Below, one piece after another: positions 55,962 to 64,000 of a stretch of DNA of 64,000 nt. The stretch's first letter is position 1. The number at the start of each line of letters is the position of its first letter. Under the pieces are notes generated by a model. It was given only the letters and a program-made list of their open reading frames with translations. It did no database searches and had not been told where the DNA came from. Both the position numbers and the translations under genes were made by a program. Source of the stretch: Aquatica leii (Eukaryota > Arthropoda > Insecta > Coleoptera > Lampyridae); assembly GCA_035610365.1 (NCBI GenBank), contig CM069435.1, positions 7,156,001-7,220,000 of the forward strand, given 5' to 3'.

Positions 55962-58900
55962 ATAGTGGTGTAACATCCTTCGTAAACCCAAAACCACTGC
56001 TTGATTACATAATTTCTCACTCCGAAAACGATGAAAGACCTTTTCTACACGTCGAAATTTACGGGAAGAAACTATTGGGTTTATTAGATTCCGGGGCGAC
56101 TTCAACCATTTTAGGAAGTCGGGGATTACAAATTCTGGAATCTCTACAGATACCTATTGTTCCTGCTAATACAAAACAATGCAAAGTAGCCAACGGCAAC
56201 AGTTGTGAAGTCATTGGCAAAATGTCTGTGCCTGTTGCATTAAGGAATACAGTTAAGATCATTAATATTTTAGTCGTACCACAGTTAGCGCACACTTTGA
56301 TATTAGGAATAGATTTTTGGAAGGAAATGAAAATTGTACCTAATTTGAAAGATGATTGCTGGACTTTTGCTAGTTCATGCGAAACAAGTACCATTCGACA
56401 GGATCCTTTAACCGTAGAAGAGAAAACAAAGTTAACGTCATTAATAGAAAAAAACTTTAAAAGGATGGGAAATAAGATCGGTCTGACACATAAATTAGAA
56501 CACGTAATTGAAACCACTTCACTTCCTATCAAACAACGGTATTATCCTGTCTCGCCTCACGTGCAAAAACACATCGATGAAGAGCTCAACATAATGTTAA
56601 GAGACGACATTGTTGAAAAGTCGACTAGCGGATGGTCATCACCTATACTCCTAGTACCAAAAAAAGATGGAACATATCGATTTTGTGTTGACTATCGAAA
56701 GCTAAACGCCGTCACGAAAAAGGATGCTTATCCACTTCCATATATCTCGTCTATACTAGATAAACTTAGAAACGCTACTTATTTGTCGTCGTTGGATATT
56801 AAGTCAGCGTATTGGCAAATTCCTGTTGCTGAAACATCACGTGATTACACCAGTTTTACAGTACCTGGTAGAGGACTTTTTAGGTTTAAGCGCATGCCTT
56901 TTGGCTTATCGAATAGCCCCGCCACATGGTCCCGTTTAATTGATGAAGTACTTGGTCCGGAACTCGAACCTTATGTATTTGTGTATTTGGATGACATTAT
57001 TGTCATCTCTGATAACTTTGAAAGACACCTTGAAATTTTACAAGAAATCTTTGATCGTCTACATAAGGCAAATCTAACATTAAGTAAAGAAAAATGTCAA
57101 TTTTGCAGAGACCAATTAAGATATCTTGGATATATTGTGAATCGACAAGGAATTCACGTAGATCCCGAAAAAGTAGCCGCTATCGTTAATATGGAAGCTC
57201 CCAAACGAGTTAAAGAAGTCCGAAGTATTTTAGGAATGGCTTCTTGGTACAGAAAATTTATTCCAAATTATTCGACTGTAATAGCTCCAATGACACAACT
57301 TCTTAAGAAAAACTCTCGTTTTGACTGGACTAAAGATTGCAGTGAAGCTTTACAAAATATTAAAAATTGTTTGGTTTCAGCACCAATTCTGCGATGTGCT
57401 GACTTTGACAAACCATTTTATTTACAAACTGACGCGAGTGCTTATGGAATAGGAGCTGTGCTTACACAAAAAGATCAAGAAAAAGAACACGTAATTTGTT
57501 ATTTAAGTAAAACTCTTTCTAGTGCCGAGAGAAAATGGACGACTACTGAAAGAGAATGCTACGCTGTACTTTGGAGCGTAGAAAAACTAAGACCTTATTT
57601 GGAAGGTTCAAAATTTACAGTCATTACTGACCACGCCTCCCTAGTATGGTTAAATAATCTAAAAGACCCTCGTGGAAGATTAGCCAGGTGGGCCGTACGC
57701 CTTCAGCAATATGACTTCAGTATTATCCATAGAAAAGGAAAAGAGCATTTAGTTCTCGATGCCTTATCCCGCGTTCTGCCTAAAATTAACACCGTATCAA
57801 ACGTATCAAAATCCGACGCATGGTATGATAAAATGAAAAACCGAGTTATTGCCACTCCACAAAAATTTTCAAACTGGAAAGTAGAAAATGAAGAACTCTA
57901 CAAATACGTTTTTAATACGCACTCTAAATTGGAAGGAGAAGAGTGTAGTTGGAAAAAAGTCGTACCTAAGTGGAAACGAATTGAGACTATTCAAATCAAC
58001 CATGAACCACCCACGTCAGGCCATATGGGAGTATACAAAACTTACCACCGTCTCCGAAATAAATTTTATTGGCCAAAGATGAAGGCCGATGTAATGAAGT
58101 ATCTGCGTAACTGTAAAACTTGTCAGCAACACAAAGTCGAACAAAAGAAAGCTCCAGGGTTTATGTTAGGACGCCCGAAGATTGAACGTCCATGGCAGTT
58201 GTTATGTTGCGACATTGTAGGACCTTTACCTAAATCTAAAAGTGGTAATATTTATATTTTTGTAATTGCCGACTGCTTTAGTAAATTTGCTAGATTTTTT
58301 CCCTTAAAAACAGCTACTGCCGCCAATATTTGTAAACTAGTAGAGAACGAAATATTTTTATTGTTTGGTGTTCCTCAAGCTATAATCTGTGATAATGGAC
58401 CTCAGTTTAGAAGTGGATTGTTTCAAACCTTATGCAAGAATTATGAAGTGAAAATACGTTATAATGCCCACTATCACCCTCAGGCAAATCCGGCTGAGAG
58501 AATAAACCGAGTACTAAAAACTTTGTTAAGCACTTACGTTGATGAAGATCAAAGATGCTGGGATAAAGAACTTTCAAAAATAGGATGTGCAATTCGAACG
58601 GCACGACATGAAGTGACCGGTCATTCTCCTTATTTTCTTAACTTTGGAAGAGAGCAAGTTCTGAAAGGAACCGAATTTAAAGGAAATCTTGACACTGAAA
58701 TAACTTATGATCGTAGCCAAGTAGAAGGTAGACCTAAACTGTTTGCCAATCTTTTTGGGGATGTTCAAAAAAGACTCCAAAAAGCGTATGAAAAAAATAA
58801 ACATTATTACAACCTACGCAGAAGAGACATAGAATATTCGATTGGTGATAAAGTTTGGAGAAAAAACTATGCTTTATCCAACGCCGCTAACTACTTTAGT

Positions 58901-59050
58901 GCGAAACTTAGCCCCGAGTACCTGGGACCATTTGAAGTCAGTAAGAAAGTATCTCTCTGGACATATGAGCTACTTGACTTTTATGGAAGATTCATCGGGA
59001 TTTGGCACGTAAAGGACTTAAAGCCTTATATAGAGGAATCACCCGATTAG
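55931..59050 (+). CDS. pol: Young Gypsy pol (protease-RT-RNase H-integrase)
   Basis: An open frame of 1,039 codons, full length for Gypsy pol. Retropepsin: LLGLLDSGATSTILG (residues about 48-62). RT: STSGWSSPILLVPKKDGTYR, LDIKSAYWQIPV, MPFGLSNSPATW and VYLDDIIVIS (residues about 230-360). RNase H: LQTDASAYGIGAVLTQ, LRPYLEGSKFTVITDHASL and a final LDALSRVLPK (about 495-620). Integrase: H-H/C-C zinc end (HEPPTSGHMG, CKTCQQHK), CCDIVGPLP (first Asp), ICDNGPQFRSG (second Asp), HPQANPAERINRVL (Glu), and a C-terminal YLGPFEVSKKVS module of GPY/F type. It would be made as a gag-pol fusion by -1 frameshifting, as in related elements. Confidence 0.95.
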   Translation: MYGKRQRRVLDSGVTSFVNPKPLLDYIISHSENDERPFLHVEIYGKKLLGLLDSGATSTILGSRGLQILESLQIPIVPANTKQCKVANGNSCEVIGKMSVPVALRNTVKIINILVVPQLAHTLILGIDFWKEMKIVPNLKDDCWTFASSCETSTIRQDPLTVEEKTKLTSLIEKNFKRMGNKIGLTHKLEHVIETTSLPIKQRYYPVSPHVQKHIDEELNIMLRDDIVEKSTSGWSSPILLVPKKDGTYRFCVDYRKLNAVTKKDAYPLPYISSILDKLRNATYLSSLDIKSAYWQIPVAETSRDYTSFTVPGRGLFRFKRMPFGLSNSPATWSRLIDEVLGPELEPYVFVYLDDIIVISDNFERHLEILQEIFDRLHKANLTLSKEKCQFCRDQLRYLGYIVNRQGIHVDPEKVAAIVNMEAPKRVKEVRSILGMASWYRKFIPNYSTVIAPMTQLLKKNSRFDWTKDCSEALQNIKNCLVSAPILRCADFDKPFYLQTDASAYGIGAVLTQKDQEKEHVICYLSKTLSSAERKWTTTERECYAVLWSVEKLRPYLEGSKFTVITDHASLVWLNNLKDPRGRLARWAVRLQQYDFSIIHRKGKEHLVLDALSRVLPKINTVSNVSKSDAWYDKMKNRVIATPQKFSNWKVENEELYKYVFNTHSKLEGEECSWKKVVPKWKRIETIQINHEPPTSGHMGVYKTYHRLRNKFYWPKMKADVMKYLRNCKTCQQHKVEQKKAPGFMLGRPKIERPWQLLCCDIVGPLPKSKSGNIYIFVIADCFSKFARFFPLKTATAANICKLVENEIFLLFGVPQAIICDNGPQFRSGLFQTLCKNYEVKIRYNAHYHPQANPAERINRVLKTLLSTYVDEDQRCWDKELSKIGCAIRTARHEVTGHSPYFLNFGREQVLKGTEFKGNLDTEITYDRSQVEGRPKLFANLFGDVQKRLQKAYEKNKHYYNLRRRDIEYSIGDKVWRKNYALSNAANYFSAKLSPEYLGPFEVSKKVSLWTYELLDFYGRFIGIWHVKDLKPYIEESPD

Positions 59051-59138
59051 TTTAATAAGATATTTTGGTGTTCTGTTTTGATGTATCGTTAAGTGTTTTC
59101 AAAGTAGCTATAGTCGTAATTTAAAAAAAAATATTTTT

Positions 59139-59152
59139 TGTAAGGGGGGAAT
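59139..59152 (+). promoter_or_regulatory. Polypurine tract
   Basis: TAAGGGGGGAAT directly before the 3' LTR start (TGTAACG at 59153). It is the expected primer for plus-strand DNA synthesis. Confidence 0.9.
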
Positions 59153-60973
59153 TGTAACGTTTTTATTTTAGTTAAAATTCTTTATTAAAAATTCTTTAGT
59201 TTGTACTTATCAGTCTTTGTATAGCGATTTTAGAAATCATTAGATTTTTTTTTTCTTTCAATTAAGACTTGTTCGTTTTGTTGATTTGCAAATTATTAGT
59301 GTAAGAGTAGAAATTTTACAACGCTGTTTTATTTGGCGGAACTACAATTTAATCAATTACCTGTTTTCGAAAATTTCAACTTCAAGGATAGGAGGTTTCT
59401 TATCTCGCGATGCGTATATGTGTGTTTTCCGTTTTAGAACGGTCAGATATCAATTAGCTGGCTGATCATTACTTTCTTTGAAGAATTCGGTTGTTTCATT
59501 GTGTTATAGTGGAAATCTCGAGTGCAAATTTATTTTAGCAAAATTTGGCTTTACATGTAAATGGATTTATTCCCTATTAACACTGCGCGTCTTTTGAAAA
59601 ATTTGCTATATTCGAAAGGAAATTTGGTGGAATTTTTTTGTTTGTTTGACGCACACGTCGTTGAGACGGATTTGTGAACTCCGACGTCTTCTAAAGATTG
59701 AATTTCGCAAATTACAGCCGCCCAAGATCTAAAGGTATGTTTCTTATTAATCTGCTGTTTTATCGGAACGTTGCGTTCACCTGGTGCTAAGTTTGTCACT
59801 TTTTTTTTAGGCTGTTTGTTTCGTCGTAACGTTAGTAATACAGAAGTTTATTTGCTGGAAATCGTTTGTACGTCCTCGTGTCGTAGTATGTGGTTCTAGT
59901 AGTCCTGCTACTAAAGAAAAATTTACGGAAAATTCCGACACCGGATGCAGACGCCATCTTAATGCGATTGGTTTTCCCGGCACTTCGTGGATATCTACGG
60001 CGATTAAAAAGCTAAGCTTAAATTTTTCTTTGATGTCATTATTTGTTACATATTATTGCATAAGCAATCTGACCAACAATTTGAATCAATTCCATTTTTT
60101 TTTAAAAATTAATTATATTGTTTTAAATATCACAATTATTGAATTTAAACAAACTATAACCTTTTTTCATAACGTCGAAAGTTAAATTTGAATAAGATTA
60201 AATTTACGTGTAATTATAAGTAATCAATTTAATACTTTGCGATCTCTATTAGATCAAATTTTTGCAGCTTGATTGAGTAATTTTTGTTTGCGAATTATTT
60301 TTATGATAAAACGTTTATCTTGTTGTAGCATTTAGTTAAGTGATTCTTTTGCAGGTATATGCGGGGTAATATAAGCTTATATAACTCGTCGTACCCTATA
60401 GACTTAACCGCGTTTTATTTTATATTTTTCTGAACTCGAGATTTTGCGAGTTGTAATTGTTATAGCGATATATTTGGCTGCCTGGATTTGATTTGAACTA
60501 TCTAATTTTTTTGTTATAACTAGGAATTTTTATTTAGGCGTTATAGTTTGGTTATTACAATTTTCGTTATTTATGTTTGTCTCAAGTTTTGTTGAATTCT
60601 TTATTTATGTTAAGCACAATACTCTATTTTGTTTAATAGTTGTTGGACTGAGTTTTTTTGTTATTTATCTACTGGGTATACTGATATATATATATATTTA
60701 AACTTCAAGTGTCTTTTTTTCTTTATTCTTCTTACCAACGATTTTCCTGTTTTTTATAACACACCCTTGGTGTGGTGGTTAGAGTTTTTAATTGAAAACA
60801 GGTGGCGCTTTATTGGTTATTTCTTGTTAAATTTAACCCAGACCGTCTTCACTGGGCTTAGTCGGACCTCTATCCACTGCTTTACCAAGTTGGAGCTGAT
60901 TCAAGATATTAAAGGCACGAATAAACGGTAGGTTGTTTGTTGTTGAAAATAAAAATTATATAAAAGCGTCGCA
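59153..60973 (+). repeat. 3' LTR of young Gypsy
   Basis: Essentially identical to 52554-54373 (see element entry), ending CGTCGCA, followed by the CCGT duplication. Confidence 0.95.
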
Positions 60974-61035
60974 CCGTATTACTAATTATTTTGTGTATTT
61001 CGCATATTGTATACAAACAATATTTACTACGAACT

Positions 61036-62534
61036 ATTCTTCGCTATCAATTTTACTGTAATTTGCTTATGTATTGTGTGTTGCCGTTACTACTGGCATC
61101 TTTGTAATGAGAATTCGATATACCTGTGATAATCATCAACGATTCTACATTAAAGTTATTATTGTGGTTACTTGCTCTTTTATGACAACATACCTTCCTC
61201 TTTGGCTCGTCGTTAGTTAATAACAAACGTTGACTACTCGAACAGCCGAGTATAGGGTTACGAACCTAACATCGTGTTACAAGTTTGAACCGTTCTGTCT
61301 GGAGCGAGATAGAAAAGTTACTTTGGATCAGCTCTGGCGCCCTTAAGCATATTTCCTGTTTCTTTGAACCTCCCCTAATCCCGACTATTGTAAGTTGGCC
61401 GTGCAAGGTTCGTAAAACCCAAAAAACTTGTAACAAGATTGTAGATTGCTTTTTTATGGAAGAGTTGTCAGAAAAAAGATACGGTCGACATTGCACTGTC
61501 TGACGTTTACGTCTTTTGTGACACAGAAATTGATCACGTTGGATTATTTTCTACGGTCGATTGAGTAATATGTAAGTTTTGTCAATAGACACTGTAGATT
61601 ATTGTTCTTCATTGTTGCTAATAATTATTTTCCTTTTGTTGTTGTTGTTCTTGAATCCCATTACCAATACTTATCTGTGAAGCCGCCTATTTGTACCTTG
61701 TTTTAAAAAGGTACTCAAACTGCTTCTGTTTGTTGTTGTGATTCTTGTGCGGCCTTTGATAGCTACGTTGATGGCCTGCAGATAATCATGATTGTAACTT
61801 TCTAGCTCATAGTATTTGATGCTTGTTCTTATGAGTACTGCTATTCCTTTATGGTGCTTAGTACTGTAAATAGTTAAGTTTGGCACTTTAATATATTTTC
61901 TTTCTAGTGAAATATGTTTCTAAAATTAGCATTATGTCAATTTTATGTATTTATAAAAAATATGTCAGTTTTTGTGCACGCTAGTACAAGTTCTTAAAGT
62001 TAGTATACCTAGTTTGAATAATTCTACCATGAAGCCAGTTTTGCGAGAATGGTTTAGCATAGTTCTATTTTTATTATGTTTTTGGTTTTGCTGATGTCAC
62101 TTAATAGGGGATTAACGATTTGATTTGGTTGGTATAGGTTTGTATGAGTTCAGGTTTTTGTGACAGTGGACGAATTTTGCAAGTATTTTGTTGTATTTAG
62201 CTCATAGAGCTGGTACATTTCTCGTTGTAGTTCTTTAGGAATCAGACACCCTTGATAACTTCCCGGGAGATTTCAGTTACAAGTCACACTACTTTGGCTT
62301 TGATTTGTTTATTTTTGCCTTTTTTTTTACTTATTTTTGTTAATTTCTTTCTCTGTGAGGTTATCATATCTTTTATGGATTTGGGTAGAATTACTCAACC
62401 AATCATTATTTAGTTTTATTTGTTTTATGATCTTATTTTTTATGAATGTTCATAAACTGCGTTCCTTGTGAGTACGCCTCTAGCTGTGTTGGTTGAGCGT
62501 GCCTCTTTGTTTTTCATCTTATGTATTGGACAGT
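61036..62534. other. No recognised gene
   Basis: Mixed composition. Overlapping open frames at 61266-61503 on both strands lack motifs. Confidence 0.5.
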
Positions 62535-62538
62535 ATAT

Positions 62539-62948
62539 TGTTGCGTTATTAATATTAAAACTAATTTATTTATACTAAAAATATGTACATGTTTATAACT
62601 AACCGAATTAATTAAATCTAAGTATATTTAATAAAAACACTTACACTAATTTATTTTGTGCTATCACTTACACGAAGATAAAGTCCGCGGATAACTATTT
62701 AACGCTTATTGTTTGTTTACACTAAAGTCACGTACAAGGTTATACTCCGTATATTTATCTCAAACGCACGCTTTAATTACTTATTTATTTAAACTTTAAT
62801 AATCTTCTTAACACTGCCGTCTTCACATTACGGAAATTTGTTCATGCCGCATTTTGGAAATCCTTCTCGAATGTTCCATATCTTTCGGTATACGTTCTGG
62901 AAAATGTATAACACCGTCGAGAAGGCTCTTGAAGTTGAGAACGTTTCA
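62539..62948 (-). repeat. Solo LTR of the 31-kb Gypsy family
   Basis: A 410-bp block (plus strand TGTTGCG...GTTTCA; minus strand TGAAACG...CAACA) flanked by the 4-bp duplication ATAT (62535-62538, 62949-62952). Its reverse complement aligns with the 5' LTR at 31205-31610 throughout, with moderate divergence. No internal element sequence adjoins it, so it is a solo LTR left by recombination. Confidence 0.85.
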
Positions 62949-62952
62949 ATAT

Positions 62953-63779
62953 TTAATTCATAGTATACCGTTGGTTGTGATTGTACGGGTTTTTAGCGTT
63001 TGCTATCTTTGGCCAATGCCTTTTTTTAAATTTTGTACTATCAAATTCTGTGTTATTTTGAAAGTATTCGGATATAGATTGCGTACTGTATAAGTTTCGT
63101 CCCGGAACGCTCACTTTTGCTACATTTAGAGTGTTGACTGTCATTTTTTTTAACTTGCGGAATTATTCAAAGAAAAAAAAGATATTTTCGGCGGCGGTGA
63201 AACGAAATATACAGGATCATCTAACGCGTGCGTCCAGTAAGACTTTCATTTATAAATATTTGCGTTCATCCACGTTATAAATGGGTGTATTAGTTTTACT
63301 TCATATGCAAATGTCGTTCTAAGCTAAGAATTAATTTTTATTTTTTGAACTTAATTTTATTTTCCTGTAATTATGATACCGCCACGTGTTTGCTACTTTA
63401 AATGGTACATATCAATTAAATACTTTTTGCTGTAAACAATAACTGTAAACACGTACTAATATGGATATTGTTTAATTACACCAGTTTCAAAAAGTAATCT
63501 GGATCAAGTTGTTGTCGTACGTCGTGTGATATTCTAATAAACTCGGAGGCACAGCTGCGATAGGAATAGTGAAAATCTATAAGTCTATAAGCAACTCACT
63601 TGTGATATAATTTTATATCTAATTCTTTCTTAATACTTAACTTATATTGTCGTACTGTACTACGTTAACTTTATGTATGGAGTGTTGCTTACCTTCCAGG
63701 GCTTGTATCAACGTTATAACTATGATATTTATCGACGAACTCTTAATTATTACTATATATGTAATTTTGCCTCTCTTTT
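62953..63779. other. No recognised gene
   Basis: AT-rich. The open frame at 62854-63093 begins inside the solo LTR and is not supported. Confidence 0.5.
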
Positions 63780-63955
63780 TTTTGTTGTTAAAAATAAATA
63801 TATTCGTTGTTATAACTTGTGTTTCGTCAGTTGGTTTTCTTTCAGTGTTGGGTTTATTGAAACGATGTCTTCTATTACTAGTTTCCAACCGTTTTGGCGC
63901 TTTTTTAAAATTAATTTATGATTAGTACACCGAAAGTTTCATTTCGTCTGCCGAA
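63780..63955 (+). repeat. Dispersed LTR/leader-like repeat, copy C
   Basis: AAAAATAAATATATTCGTTG near 63790, then GTGTTGGGTTTATTGAAACG, ATGTCTTCTATTACTAG, CCAACCGTTTTGGCGCTTTT (core 63891-63901) and AATTTATGATTAGTACACCG. Best match is the inverted copy D at 43.3 kb. Overlapping open frames at 63637-63925 are produced by this repeat and are not genes. Confidence 0.6.
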
Positions 63956-64000
63956 TAATTTTGAGCTAGCCGGCGAGAAAATTCTCATAACACGTGTTTG

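Larger units (their letters stand above)
52554..60973 (+). mobile_element. Ty3/Gypsy LTR retrotransposon, looks whole and young
   Basis: An 8,420-bp element flanked by the target duplication CCGT (52550-52553 and 60974-60977). The LTRs are unusually long (1,820 and 1,821 bp) and almost identical: I see about one base substitution plus half a dozen length differences in homopolymer or TA runs. Internal parts: primer site, gag, pol (protease, RT, RNase H, integrase), polypurine tract. There is no envelope gene. Coding frames look whole. Near-identical LTRs mean very recent insertion, clearly the youngest in the window. Confidence 0.95.
52281..61035. repeat. Three-unit 110-bp tandem repeat, interrupted
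   Basis: Units begin at 52281, 52391 and 52501, an exact 110-bp spacing, each with a TTAATATTAATTC(A/C)GTAATTA-like start. The third unit is cut at CCGT by the Gypsy element (52550-60977) and resumes at 60978 (ATTACTAATTATTTTGTGTA) to about 61035. Units are imperfect (visibly diverged), so the array predates the insertion. Confidence 0.7.

Noticed and set aside
63637-63925. Overlapping frames of 82-92 codons near the window end
   Set aside because: Explained by copy C of the dispersed repeat; no protein motif.
1-64000. tRNA, rRNA genes and CRISPR arrays
   Set aside because: No cloverleaf with A/B boxes, no rDNA stretch and no regularly spaced repeats were found by reading. The tRNA-Lys match at 54378 is a primer site, and the 110-bp repeat is contiguous, not spacer-separated.

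Overview
The window looks like repeat-rich, AT-rich nuclear DNA from an arthropod, most likely an insect. The evidence is the mix of mobile elements: BEL/Pao, several Ty3/Gypsy lineages, R1-, RTE- and Jockey/CR1-like LINEs, Penelope-like elements with GIY-YIG domains, Tc1-like and Ginger-like DNA transposons, and an arthropod-type transposase family. I see no host protein gene, tRNA, rRNA or CRISPR array that I can support. Nearly all recognisable coding sequence belongs to transposable elements, most of them old and broken.

Layout. 1-0.9 kb: 3' half of a LINE on the minus strand. 1.0-6.2 kb: BEL/Pao fossil carrying a nested 1,085-bp LTR-like insertion (4368-5452). 6.2-6.85 kb: minus-strand Gypsy and DDE-transposase scraps. 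7.4 kb: hammerhead-like motif. 9.2-9.6 kb: Tc1-like relic. 13.4-15.8 kb: Ginger-like DNA transposon with ~225-bp terminal inverted repeats. 19.3-24.75 kb: Gypsy fossil split by a 3.36-kb RTE-like LINE with a perfect 10-bp target duplication. 25.9-27.7 kb: internally deleted Penelope-like element. 27.7-29.8 kb: two Tc1-like copies head to head, forming a long imperfect palindrome. 30.0-31.0 kb: a well-formed hammerhead ribozyme (minus strand) and a second Penelope-like remnant. 31.2-37.1 kb: Gypsy fossil split by an R1-type LINE tail. 40.8-42.7 kb: broken transposase gene, minus strand. 49.7-51.5 kb: 5' half of an R1-like LINE. 52.5-61.0 kb: a Gypsy element that looks whole, with 1.8-kb nearly identical LTRs and a CCGT target duplication, sitting inside a 110-bp tandem repeat. 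62.5-62.95 kb: solo LTR of the 31-kb Gypsy family with an ATAT duplication.

The layers give a relative chronology. The BEL, the 19-kb Gypsy and the 31-kb Gypsy are old hosts for later insertions; the RTE-like LINE and the R1 tail are younger than the Gypsies they split; the 52.5-kb Gypsy is the most recent arrival. The most interesting small-scale signals are the hammerhead ribozyme at 30.0 kb, the related motifs at 7.4, 26.4, 26.6 and 31.0 kb, and a four-copy dispersed LTR/leader-like repeat at 11.7, 25.8, 43.3 and 63.85 kb. All family names come from reading motifs by eye; no database search was run.
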